From Ustulina deusta (lineage: Eukaryota; Ascomycota; Sordariomycetes; Xylariales; Xylariaceae), in the NCBI GenBank assembly GCA_023159155.1, contig JAJNNX010000001.1, positions 2,232,001 to 2,296,000 of the forward strand: a DNA stretch of 64,000 bases. Reading direction: 5' to 3'. Within the stretch, counting starts at the first letter, position 1, and each line of letters begins with the position of its first letter. This document shows, piece by piece, positions 23,375 to 35,059 of the stretch. The position numbers and the translations under genes are program-made. Under the pieces are notes generated by a model, which searched no databases, was not told the DNA's origin, and was given only the letters and a program-made list of their open reading frames with translations.

Positions 23375-25628
23375 AACTATGAGGAAATCAAATACGAACC
23401 AGCCTATTACACACCTACTGGGACAAAAGAAGTGTTTTGTATATAGCACATCGTTAGCATAAAGGGTCTAGGCTCTTTGCACAACAACAAGTGTCTATCA
23501 CACCCCTATAACTAATGTTCTAACACAGATAGGTAGAACACGGGGCGGTAGAGTCGGGCAATACGAATTGATAACCAACCAAGGAAAGACTTTTTCAACG
23601 GATGTGCGAAACTGTATATCGATGGAATTATAAACACGGATGGGCGAGGACAGCAGATCGCGTGGACGAGGTAACAAATGGATCGGTTGGGAATAGCCAA
23701 GCAAGTAACGGATGGGAGTGTCGAGCTCTTGGTTGTTCGAAAGATTGGTACTGGGTTTCTGCTAGGCAAGAAAGAAACTACCAAATATCAGTGCACAATT
23801 GTATGCAGAAACAGAATGTTGGTGGAAGAAACGAATAGAACTTCGTCTGTCACGTTAAGAATTCGGTAAAGGATAGTAATAGCGAGCAGAGAACAAATTT
23901 TATAGCTGGTTCAAGAGATAAAAGATAAGATCAGCCGCTGAGAAAATGTATGTTAGAGAAATAGATGCAACAATATAGATTGCATGCGAACAAGCTTGTT
24001 TGAATACTAAGGTAACCTACGCCTACAAAAGTCAGTTGCCGAGCTTCAATTATATAGACTCCGGATGTTAGCGAAGCTTTCTCCTGCTAAAACGCCTCGT
24101 TTGGCTTTCAACAGGGAAGGACTTCTATCAAAAAAGATATCTCAATAATAATTCATGCCCAACTCCAAGATATAGATAATTTATTTACATGGAGGAGTTT
24201 TAGGTGCTACCACTATGCGTGCTTCAAGGATGCTAATTATAGATAAACCTAAAGGTTGGGAAACGTCTCGCGATTGCTAATTGCGGCCCCAACATAGGTT
24301 TTCATGTCGTCGAGAATTTCATGTTTTCCATCTATATGTAATCTAGTATAATAGTTGTTGATAAGTGGAAGGACTAAGGGTGTGATTCAAAAGACGTAGC
24401 CCGAGAGCTCTAGTCGCTTAATACCTGATATGCAGTCGTCTCCGAAGTACTTCTACCATCATGCAGAAAACATGAGCAGGTGGCCATAGATATCGTGAAA
24501 AGAATACATCGCAAGAAGGATATATAGATATATATATAAAAGCGGCATGTTGACAACAAAAGGAGTACAAACTAACAATATAAGATACCCATTGGACATA
24601 TTACTGACTCTGCGCCTTAACCATCTAGAAGTCGCTCATGGTACACAATACATGATCTCAGACGCTTGGGCTATATATTTAAATACCAAAAAATGATTAA
24701 GATACAGACACCCTAGACTCACGAATATCGGTTGGTACGGTATTAGCTATATTGGTCTTTAGCATCAATGAGTATAAGTTGTCGGTAGATCTTGCGAGTG
24801 ATAGTCGAACCTGTTGTATAACGCAAATAGTTCAACTCCCTGTTTGTTATGACGATGTAGTTACGCAGTGGTAATAGCTTGGAGGCGTATAATTGAAGTT
24901 ATGCAAGCATGTGCACGTTCAATGCTTCAAGTTCTGGTGGAGTTGTGGGGCGGGCCTGACTAACCAAGAATCGCAGCACGACGGTATCAGGTATAGGCAA
25001 TGTGGTCGCTGGAGCATTTTCAGTATAGTAATCCGAGCTTCGAACGGAGCAGCTAACAATCGGCAAAAAAAAAAAGAAAGAGAACTAGCAGACGTGTCGT
25101 CATAATACAGCTTTATGCATACACACGTCTTGTTGGTGATAGTTAAGCTCATGCTGAGCTGTCCGGTGCTTCTGTTAGAAGTCGAACAGCCTAGTTATAT
25201 GCCGTTTGTCGTCGGTTTTATATGTGACGTAGCCCGAGGCCAAACTAACTCCATTTGCGTAAGACATGAGATTTCAGACCTACATGACGATGCTCCCGGG
25301 TTGGACTAATTTTGTTTCTCGCTTGGTTGATATAACGTCATTTTTTTTTCATTACCCAATCCAGCCTATAGTCTGGAGTCTGCCTATCTTATTTTGGCCC
25401 ATGTGCAGTCCCTACGACCATGACATATTCACATGCAGGGAGTTCCATGAGATCCGTTCACACTTCGCGTCACTTCGTACGAATTTTCCGAGGAGTTGTA
25501 ATGCAGAATCTGATGCCGGGTACTTTCCCATTGAGCCTATTTCATGTCGACTCGCCTGTACCTGAAGATGCAAAGAGCAACAACGAAACTCCAACCGCCT
25601 ATAAACCAGTGACCAGGAGAGGAGCAAT
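23375..25628. other. Gene-free interval
   Basis: I see no supportable gene. Composition becomes more AT-rich between about 23,900 and 24,900. Short open frames at 23,602-23,869 and 24,893-25,309 match nothing. An A-rich run is at about 25,065-25,080 and a T-rich run at about 25,341. The right end is the 3' flank of the uL2 gene. Confidence 0.5.
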
Positions 25629-26598
25629 TTACTCCTTTGTCTTTTGCGTACCACGGAGCAGACCCGTCCGTCTGGCAGCAATAAGACCCGCCTTTTGACC
25701 CTGTGCAGCGTATCTTGAGATGGTCGAAGCCTTACCGATATGTTGATGGTTACCCTAGCAGCCGGTGTTAGCCTTTCTCCTGTTTTCCCGCCCATACTAC
25801 ATCGTAGAAAACTTACACCACCGTGAGGATGGTCAACAGGGTTCATGGCAACACCACGAGTCTTGGGCCATGAGTTGCGCTTGACAGCAAACTTGTGTTT
25901 GGCACGAGACGCCTTGAGGAGGGGCTTGTCGGTACGACCACCGCCGGCAACGATACCGATCATGCCACGAGAGCTGCTATTGACGACCTTCTTGGCACCC
26001 GAGGGAAGCTTGATGCGGGTCTTGCCCTCGTCAGGGTTGTGACCGACGATGGTGACGTAGTTGCCGGAGGTGCGGCCTAGAGTGCCGCGGTCGCCAACCT
26101 TCTCCTCGACGTTGGAGACGAGGGTACCTTCGGGCATGGAAGAGAGAGGGAGGATGTTTCCGACGCTGAGCGAGGCGTTCTTTCCGGCGTAGATGAACTG
26201 GCCAGTGTACATGCCCTCGTTGGCAATGAAGGTCTCCTTGACCTGCTTGAACTTGTAGGGGTCGCGGAAGACGACGCGGGCGAGAGGAGCGCCACGGCCG
26301 GGGTCGTGGATTATCTCCTTGATCACACCTCGCATGTAGCCATGGCGTTCGGCGTAGTCGAGGCTGCGGAACTTGGCAGGGGCCTTTCGGAGGCGGGTGT
26401 TGGCGGCTAGGGAGAACTGTGAGGATGCTGCCGGCGGCCTTGACGAGGCGACTCGTGGTTCGGGGCCAACTTACTGAAGATACCGCCGTTACCCTTTCTC
26501 TGGTTTCGGATCTGGAATTGCGATTAGTGTTTCTGTCGCTTCGTTTCATCCCATGCCGTGGGATTCGATGACGGTGGTCGACTTACAACGCGACCCAT
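25629..26598 (-). CDS. RPL2: 60S ribosomal protein uL2 (L2/L8)
   Basis: uL2 is a universal core protein of the large ribosomal subunit near the peptidyl-transferase centre. There are four exons: 26598-26587, 26511-26475, 26406-25817 and 25754-25629. They encode 254 residues, the standard eukaryotic length. The first exon has only four codons (MGRV), joined to [12 protein letters not shown]. The third-exon acceptor must be the CCCTAG ending at 26407. The earlier CACAG would shift the frame, whereas CCCTAG restores [13 protein letters not shown]. Conserved parts include [48 protein letters not shown], and [13 protein letters not shown] across the last junction. The minus-strand leader upstream of the start is pyrimidine-rich, as is usual for ribosomal protein genes. 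Confidence 0.97.
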
Positions 26599-28020
26599 TG
26601 TGGCGGTCTACTCTGCGCAATCCGAGGTGTTGAGAGAGGGAGATGGTGGGTGTGTGGGATGGTGGTTGAATTCGAGGATTTTTGGTGTAGAGACGGACGC
26701 CCGAAATTCAAGAGCCGACAATTTTCCCTGATCCGCTAGTTTGTGTGGGAGCCAGCTGGTCCCAGTCCTCGCTTGACCCTAATCTGCTGCTAGGCTATGG
26801 GAAGCGGAAGGTGGTCAGTGCGCGATGTCCATCCATGTTCGAGTACCTAGGTACATACATCGGTGCACAGTGAGTGGAGTGTAGGTACATAGGTACCTCA
26901 GTCCAGAATCCAGCCACAATATTAGATTCTTCACGAGCCACAATGGCTCATCCTTCCGTGGAATAGTGGAACCGTGGGTCAGTTAGGTACTCGGGTCTCA
27001 AGGTACCTCTGAGATAGGTTTTACCATCCCGAATCGGAATGGGAAGCCAACCTGAGCCACGCCGCTTTTAGCCTGAGCCCTATCCTGAGCAGCCCGATAT
27101 GAACAATTTTCTAATACACATTTCACCACAATTGCACAAAAGCAAATACCGTTTATTGTAAAACGGATCTTGTATGCATTACAAGATGGTCCGTTCAAGT
27201 GATCCGTTTAAGCGACTTCCTAGGAAGTCGCTCAAACACAACCGCAAGCCTTCCTCCACCTACGCTGACAACGCCACCCGCATCTCATACACCGACAGCG
27301 CTGTAAGCGGCCCATCGTTGCCCCCCTCAACTCGGCGTCTTTTAGCTAGCATGCATTATAATTTGGTGTCACTAATGCTGGTTAGCTAACTCCGGGATTG
27401 GTCAAACCATATTATCGTAAGAACTCACTTCTCGTCATTATCCATACAGGAACTGCTATTATCGGTTAGGCTATAGCCAGCATCCAAAGAATGATGAGCT
27501 GCAACCGGCGTGTTATCCCGCCAGAGTTGTAGTAGAGATTTAGCCGCCTCTTCGAATTAGCTTCTTCAATCACCGATCCTCCGGGGCAGTTAAAACTCTT
27601 GTCATCTGAGGTCGTGCTGCCTGAATCCCAGATTTCGAGGCCAGCAGGACTTTATGGTTGTGTGTGTCACGATCGGGTTGTCAGCTACTATAGCTTGATT
27701 GATACTATGAACTAATATTCCAAGCTAAAGGAAAAGAAGAGAAAGTTAGGCCCAAGGTCTCCAGGCTTTGGTCGCTAGACGTCGAGTCTCACTATTTTCG
27801 TCTTATCTCCGTTACCTCCGTCTAGAGTGCCCATTTGGCTGGCTACGTGTGTCACAGTATGGAAGGCACGGCTAGCTGTAAAAGGTAGCATACTGCGGGT
27901 CCCAAGCCCTCCGCTAGAACCCTCCTTTCTACAATACCGCATTCCTCGATTAGAACTTGACCGGCGCTAATGGCTTAGCATACAATAATCTTCTCCGCTA
28001 AACCATAATTAGAAAGCATT
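26599..28020. other. Intergenic region between uL2 and the AT-rich block
   Basis: This contains the uL2 promoter and several CTAGGTAC/GGTACCTA palindromes (about 26,847-26,900 and 27,000). A palindrome cluster lies at 27,160-27,236. No gene is supported. GC content drops visibly from about 27,980 onward. Confidence 0.55.
27205..27236. repeat. Near-perfect 32-bp palindrome
   Basis: AGCGACTTCC and GGAAGTCGCT meet at a central TA (27211-27232 is perfect). The symmetry extends to GTTT...AAAC with one mismatch. Just left, AACGGA-TCTTGTA (from about 27,162) is mirrored by TACAAGATGGTCCGTT. The arrangement resembles two terminal inverted repeats meeting head to head at a TA target. Confidence 0.75.
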
Positions 28021-28172
28021 TACCTAAGCAAATATCATATAAATATGCTTGTTCTCAATAGAATATTTGTGTAGTGCTAACTTTTGTTAGCTAAACAGGT
28101 TTGCAGCCAGAATATATAGCCGAATTACGCGTTCTATAGCTAAAACGTATAAAATAGCTAAATCTTTTAATT

Positions 28173-28248
28173 CTAGCTAAATTATATAAATCTAGCTAAA
28201 TTGCACAAATCTAGCTAAATCGCACAAATCTAGCTAAATCGCACAAAT
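28173..28248. repeat. Four tandem copies of a 19-bp unit
   Basis: The unit is CTAGCTAAATCGCACAAAT. Copy 1 diverges (TATATAAAT end), copy 2 has TG for CG, and copies 3-4 are identical. It sits at the edge where the gene-bearing sequence turns into AT-rich repeat sequence. Confidence 0.85.
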
Positions 28249-29149
28249 CTACAATAATATTAGCAGTGTGACTAGTTAATATAGCCTGCTAACCTAGCTA
28301 AAATAGCCCCAATACTACTACTTATACCTAAACTATGCAGTTAAATAAAGAAAGGTATTATAAGGGCTAAATATAGCTTTTTAAAGCCTATTAAATAAAT
28401 TTATAAACGTTATTTAAAACAAAAAAAAATAAAAGTACTATTATTTATTAAAAATTATTAAATCTTATTTAATCTAAATATTAATAGTAAATATATATTA
28501 ATAAATAAAAGCTAGACTTTTATTAATATTTTATTTATTATTAAAAAAAGCTTTTATAGATTTTTTTTTTAAAAAGCTACTATATATTTTAAAATATCTA
28601 GCAAACAATATATTTTTAACTAATAAATATAATAAAAAATAATCTTTAGTAGTTATATTTTTTAGTTTAGCTTTTGCTAGCTAAAATTAAAAGCAATATT
28701 ATAAAAAGAATTCTATTAAATAAAGCAAAATTAAAAATTAATAATAGCTACTTGGTTTAAATAAAAAGCAATAGTTATTTTTGGTATTTTTTACCCCAAT
28801 TATAATAATATATTTATATTTTTAAATAAATAATTTAAAAAGTTCTTATAATACTATTAGATTAGCTATTATTAAATTATATATATATTTATAAAAGTGC
28901 TTAAAAAATAATTAGCTATATTAATATATTTTTATAGTTTATTAAAAAAAACTTATAATATAACTAGTTTTAGCTTAATATTATATTAATAAATAACTTT
29001 GCTAAAAATATTAGTTTTAGTAAATTTTTTTATTACTTAATTATTAATATAAATAAAACTTTAATACTTTTTAAGTTTTTAATAAATTATATATATAATT
29101 TTGTAAGTATTAAGTTAATTAAAAGAAAAAGCAATAAAAATAGGTGGGG
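28249..29149. other. AT-rich decayed repeat sequence, unresolved
   Basis: Very AT-rich DNA with stop codons in all frames. It is possibly the decayed 5' part of the neighbouring DDE transposon, but I cannot align it to anything by eye. Confidence 0.5.
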
Positions 29150-30060
29150 GAAACACTAAATAATACTAGTTTTAGTAATAATTACTAATAGGTTATATAT
29201 AGAAAAATTAAAACTTTTAATTATTTTTTATAGTAAAAGTAATATTTTTGCTAAAAAAAAACTACTATATTATAAAAATATTAATATAAAGTTTAATACT
29301 ACTATATATAATAACAAAAAATTATTTAAAAAATAGATTAAAACAAATTTAGCTATTTATACTAAAAAAAGCAATTATTTATTAGTAATAAATATAGTTA
29401 ATTTTTATAAAACTTTATAAGTTAAAAAAGTACTAAAAAACATAAATATTTCAATAGTAATAATCTTGCCTAGCTTTATGGCCTATTTTTAACTGCTAGA
29501 TATAGGATTTAATAAAGTTTTTAAGATCTAGCTATGCAAAAAGTTAGATTTCTACTTAGAACGGCTAGATAAAATAGAAAAATTGCTTAATAAATGGTTA
29601 GTTAGTGCAAAACGCGTAATAGTAACTTATATTGTTAGTAATATATAAAAAAAAGCCTTTATAGTAAAAAATTAAGCTTTAGTTATAAGGTTGTTTAAAA
29701 AAACTAGTATTTTTATTTATTTAGATAGTTATAATAACTATCTTATTAATATTAAAAGTATTGATTTATTATAGTTGCAATTAAATAATTAGTATTGCTA
29801 GCTAGGTAAATATATAAACCTTAAGATTATAAAAGTTATTACTGCTTTAAAAAGCGGCAATAAGTTCTTTATAATAATAGAAGTCTTTAGAATGCTTTAA
29901 AATACTTATAAATACCTTTAGAATAAAGTATTAAAAAAGATATATAAGTAGTATAGGTTATATATAAGTAGTTTAAAAATAAAAATAGTTAATTAGCTAA
30001 AAGATACTAATACTATATAAATTATTAGTAATAACTATTAGCCCTACACTAGTATATTTT
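29150..30060 (+). pseudogene. RIP-decayed pogo/CENP-B-type (DDE_1) transposase
   Basis: Translating the plus strand and ignoring stop codons gives a recognisable DDE_1 endonuclease outline. An LLIIFYSKSNIF stretch (near 29,217) corresponds to the family's P-L-x-I-F-K-G-K motif. LFKKWIKTNL fits the F-x-x-W-L-x motif. Near 29,450-29,530, ILPSF then QLLDIGFNKVFK matches the family's P-x-x-T-S-x-L-Q-P-L-D-x-x-x-N-x-x-F-K. A downstream RLFKKTSI matches its F-x-K-x-G-I. Stops and substitutions follow C-to-T and G-to-A changes, so the copy is inactive. Ends of the element and its terminal repeats were not found. It lies just left of the Gypsy-3 5' LTR. Confidence 0.68.
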
Positions 30061-30104
30061 TAAATTTGAACGCTAATTATTTATTGTTTTTAATATAAGG
30101 TATA

Positions 30105-30307
30105 TGATAGAGACCTATAGGGGGCTCAAACTGGCAACTTTAAATAGTGGCCTATGCCCCAAGTCAGGACAGGTCTATACTAAGTGGCCTGTGCTCCTAT
30201 AAGTAGGACTTCGTACACAGATATATTAGATCTTTTAATATTCTGCTACGTACTTACTTTTTTTTAATTTATTATTTTTATTTATATACTTATTAGTTTT
30301 TTTATCA
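30105..30307 (+). repeat. 5' LTR of Gypsy-3
   Basis: The LTR runs from TGATAGAGACC to TTTTTTATCA, so its ends are short inverted repeats (TGATA/TATCA) with the canonical TG...CA. The first about 130 bp keep a normal GC content in an otherwise AT-rich setting. No second copy is in the window, so the boundaries rest on the terminal motif alone. Confidence 0.6.
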
Positions 30308-30849
30308 AAGTAGTGCTTTACTACGCTTTGTTTTATTACAAACGTTATACTATATTATCTTTTTTAATTTTGTAAAGTTATAAAAATACTTTTTCGGAAG
30401 CGGTAAACCAATACTTTATATTTTGCAAGCTATAGTAGCACTACTAACGTTATATTGTTCAAGCAAATATAACCGCTAAGCTACGCATAGATTTTTATAT
30501 TTTATATATATTTTTATAAAAACTTATAAATAGGCTTAACATTAAAAAGCAAACTTAGCATAATATTTTTATATTTTAAAAATTAATTAATTACTAAAGT
30601 TGTATTACGTATAATAACTAGAAGTACTAAAAGAGCTTATAAACGTTATAAATATTTTTAAAAATATTAAACAAAATATTAATCGGAGCGTGCTTATTAG
30701 TTAATTTAAATATATATATTTTATTTAGTAGTTTATTTTAGTAAAACACTTTATTTAATTTTATTTTTTTATTATATTCTTTATATATAGTTTATTTTAT
30801 GCTATTTATTCTATACTACTTATAAGCTAGTCTATGTTTAGTTTTAGCA

Positions 30850-31418
30850 ACTTTTATTTTTTAGAATATTTACCGGATAATATAATAAATTTAGTAAATA
30901 GGCTTTTGCTAAGCTTAGACCTAAGCAAGCGTAGTAGTTCTTATAACCTATAAAGCTTTTAATTAATATTAAGAACTATAAATCTACCGCCTAACCCCCG
31001 TATAAAAAATATTAGGTTTAATAAAAAAATAGTAAGCTTTTTTATTAAATATTTTTAAAAGATTAACTTTAATATTTTATTAATATATAAAAATATTAAA
31101 ACGCTTTATTAAAAATTTAACAAATTTTATATCTAGCATAAGAAATTTATAAACATATTATATAAAACAAATAAAAAGCTTAATAATTTAATAAAAATAC
31201 TTGTTATATAAAGCTTAGCGTTAGTTTTAAAAATAAAGCTTGCATAGCTTATATTAAGCATTAGGTTTACAGCAAACATAGCTACGTTTAACTTTATAAC
31301 TCTAATGTTTTCTCTGCTACAACCTAGGTATAAAAAAAAGCCCAAAATATATAAAGTATTAAATAAAATTTTCTTAGATCTTCTAGAACTAGATAACAAC
31401 AATAATAACCTTAATTGC

Positions 31419-31449
<31 letters not shown>

Positions 31450-31720
31450 GTAAGCAATAGCTAAAAAGGAATATCTTTAGCATTAAATCAATATTTACTA
31501 AAGAAAAAACGCTTAAGCTTAAATGTAACAATATTAACATTTTTAATTTAAAATAAAATAACTCTAATAATTAAAGGGTTATAGCTAATAAAAAAAATAT
31601 TATTTATATTAATATTTATTTTTTTATTAACTATATTAATACTATATTAAAAATAAGCGGATTAAAAAACAACTAAGTTATATTTTTGTTTAACTATTTA
31701 CTAGTAAGATCAGTTTTATT
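30850..31720 (+). pseudogene. Probable gag remnant of Gypsy-3
   Basis: A plus-strand frame with stops contains a hydrophilic, Asn-rich stretch. It includes an AAT repeat (about 31,421-31,450) that would code poly-Asn. Its position between the 5' LTR and the protease side suggests gag. No zinc knuckle could be read. The 89-codon open frame on the opposite strand (31,133-31,402) is a shadow. Confidence 0.4.
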
Positions 31721-32026
31721 ATAATAAAATAATAAAATAACTATTTTATAACATTAGATTTTCTGATTTTCTAGAATTAGGCTACTAATAAAGTATTTAA
31801 AAAAACGTTTTAAGATCCGTACTAGTTAAGCTACTTAAAAGTTCTTAAAAAAAAGGCTTACTTTTTAAAATATAGCTAAAAACTATAATATGCTTTTTTA
31901 ATACATATAATATAAGCTTTGTTATACTAGAACTAATAATATATTAGTAAAAGATAACTTTAATTAGATTAGAATTATAAAAAATATTTATAATTAATAA
32001 AAAAAAACTATTATAAATTATATCTA

Positions 32027-32333
32027 TGTTGGAATAACTAGCATTGGTTACAACCTTATTGTGCAACTTGTACGGAGTGCGAGTTCACGCTCGGCTGTCG
32101 TACAGATGTTAGCCGGACCTCGGCCGGACAAAGGGGACTTTATTTCCCCTTTGTTATGTTAGCTCGTACAATAGCGTGAGCTCTTACATAAATATAAAAA
32201 ACTCATGCTTTGTACAAACATTGTTTTTTTTTTTTTTTTTTTATAAATAATATAATATATAATAAATTATATTCTATCTATATATATTATTTGTTTGTTT
32301 TATATATAATATATTATATATAGCTTATTTAAT
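32027..32333 (+). repeat. 5' LTR of Copia-A
   Basis: It starts TGTTGGAATAACTAG and is about 305 bp. It matches the LTRs at 46566, 55910 and 59583 (plus) and 52422 (minus). The first about 190 bp are much richer in GC than the rest. A long T run and a TA-rich R/U5 part follow. Confidence 0.9.
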
Positions 32334-33663
32334 ATTAATTAGTAGTTATAAAAATATTTATATAATTATAGAAATATTATAGATTAATAAAAATAAAAAC
32401 AAAGTCTAACCTGTAGTATTAATAAATTTTTATATTATATTTTAAATTTTTATTATATAATTATTTTATTTCTTTTAACGGAGCGTTGGAGTAATCGTAT
32501 AAAATAAAACAAATATTTTATTTTTTTTAACGGAGCATTAAAATATTCAATTGTTATAAAAAAAAAAAAAAAATCTAAACTTCTGCTATATAATTATTTT
32601 ATCTTTCTTAACAGAGCGTTAGAGTAATATATAAAAAAAAAAAAATAGCATATAATTATACTAACTCTAATTATATTATTATATAATAGCTAAACAACTT
32701 TTTTATTTTTTTTATTTTATTTTTATTTATTTATTTTTATCCTACCTTACTATAGTATTAAATATATTTTATAATATAGCTAAAATAACTAAATCTAATA
32801 TTTTTATTATATATAAAAAATTTACTAAAGAATATAACATAAGTATAAAAAATATATAAAAATATTTTAACTTTAAATATTAAAAAAAAAATATTAACCT
32901 AAGCACTATAATATAAAAGATATTAAACATATAAATAGTTTTTTAGATCAAAAAATATATTTATTTACTAATTAATATATAATTATTTAAACAAGCGTAT
33001 AAAAAAGATTTTAAAAACTAAATAAAATAAAATTTTAAAAATATATATTATAACTTATATATAAAATTGTTTTAGATTATCTAGTAATAAAACATACAAA
33101 TATAAATCAATAAAAAATTATATTTAAAAAACTTCGAAACAATCGTACAAAATAAATCTAAAAATATAAAAAGTCCTTTAGAACTTCTAATTATTTAACC
33201 TATTTTTTTACCCCTTATATAATAACTTTTAGTCTTTTTTACACTAAGCTAACAATTTTAACCTATTTTTTAGCCTATTTTTATACCCCGGCTTATACTA
33301 ACCTTTTAGCCCATCGTACAAACCAAACCAGAACTGCTTATTAAACAACTAGAACTTATATAGCCTAAACCTATTTAAAATATATAATTCTAAACCCCTA
33401 AAAACTACACTGCCCTATTTATATAACTTATTATTAAATTTTAAAATACTTTTAAACCTATATATAATCATATAACAAAGGCAGGCTATAAGCCGAACTT
33501 TTAACCGGTATATAAATACCCTATTATTTATAACCCCCCTTAGACCCTTATATAACAGGCGTACTTTTATATAATACTAGACCTTATATTAAATAATCCT
33601 TTTTTAGATCTACCCCTTATAAAAAATATATAAAACAGGATAATTTTTTCTAAAAAGTATACA

Positions 33664-33697
<34 letters not shown>

Positions 33698-35059
33698 TAT
33701 ATAAGCTAACTATACGATTTACTTTATAACAAAACATATTTATTTATAAATACTTATTAAAAATTTAGTATTATAAAAGATTAATATTATATAATATTTT
33801 TAATAATTTTTAAAAGTTATATAAAAGATTTTTATATTTATTAAATTAAACCTAAAAAAACTTAGAATAAGATCTATTATATAATAAATGCTTACTTTAA
33901 TACTAATATAAATTATAGCTAGTACTAGGCCAACTAGACTACAATTACTTTTGTACAAATAAAAAAAAAAAAACCTAGATTTAGTACCGTACAAAGTACT
34001 AAAGCTTATAATTAACAAGCTTACAAAAGTACAACAAACACTTAGTACAAATTATTAAAAAAAAATCTAAATTAGTACAACTATTATATAAATATATTAA
34101 AAAGTACTAGAATTAACTATAGCTTTTATATTTTAAAAACTAATAAATAAAAGTTTTTTTTTAAACTTTTAAGCATATATCCAAGTAACAACTAATAATA
34201 TATTAAAAAGCTTTATATAAAAAAATAATAATATTTATTTTATAAACTAGAAGTATAATTAAAGCAATTATATAAAAAGCTAATAATACAAATTTCCTAA
34301 ATCTTTAAACAAACCAAGCATAAAGCACTACAACCCAAAAGATCAAAACACTTAAAGCTATTATATAAATAAGAAATACTTTATATACTACAAAAAAAGA
34401 TATTAATTAATAAAGCATACTTTTTAAAAATAAACCTATATAAAAAACTAATATTTTAATTTATACAAAATAATTAATAAAATAAAACTTATACTTAAAA
34501 AATTTTTAGTATATTTTATAAATTTTAAAAAATACCTAGAACTAAATAAAAGCAATAAAAATATTAAAAAGGAATTTAGGAACTAATTAACCCAATTTTT
34601 TATAAATAACACTTTTATTTACTATATAACTAGAAAAAATATTTAGAACTATAAAACAAACATACTATTTAACTAGTTTATTTTTAGCAACTAGTATTAT
34701 ATAAAATACTAAGACAAACTATAAGATATAAGCATTTCAAACTACTTAATAATAAAAAAAGCATAGTTTAAAGCCTACTTTAAGATTTATTTTTATATAA
34801 AAGTTAGCTAAACACTAAGCAGCGCTCATATTTATTTTAGTAGCAATAATATAATTACTGCTATAAGTACTATACAAATAAAGAATTTATTTGGTATAAT
34901 AATATATTATATTTTAAATAGCCTAATACTATTCCTATTTTTACTAAAAAATACTGACCGCTTATAGGCTTACTTTAATAATATAAAGAATATTATCGTA
35001 CAAAAAAACAAAAAGACTATTCCTATCATACATAAATAAAAATACCTATTCTTTAATAT

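Noticed and set aside
26031..26549. 172-codon minus-strand frame across uL2
   Set aside because: Alternative frame of the uL2 gene; basic composition is a by-product of its codons.
1..28000. tRNA or 5S rRNA genes
   Set aside because: I looked for internal promoter boxes and cloverleaf ends by eye and found none I could support; a tRNAscan or Infernal run would be decisive.
31133..31402. 89-codon minus-strand hydrophobic frame
   Set aside because: Shadow on the strand opposite the probable gag remnant; hydrophobicity follows from AT-rich codons.
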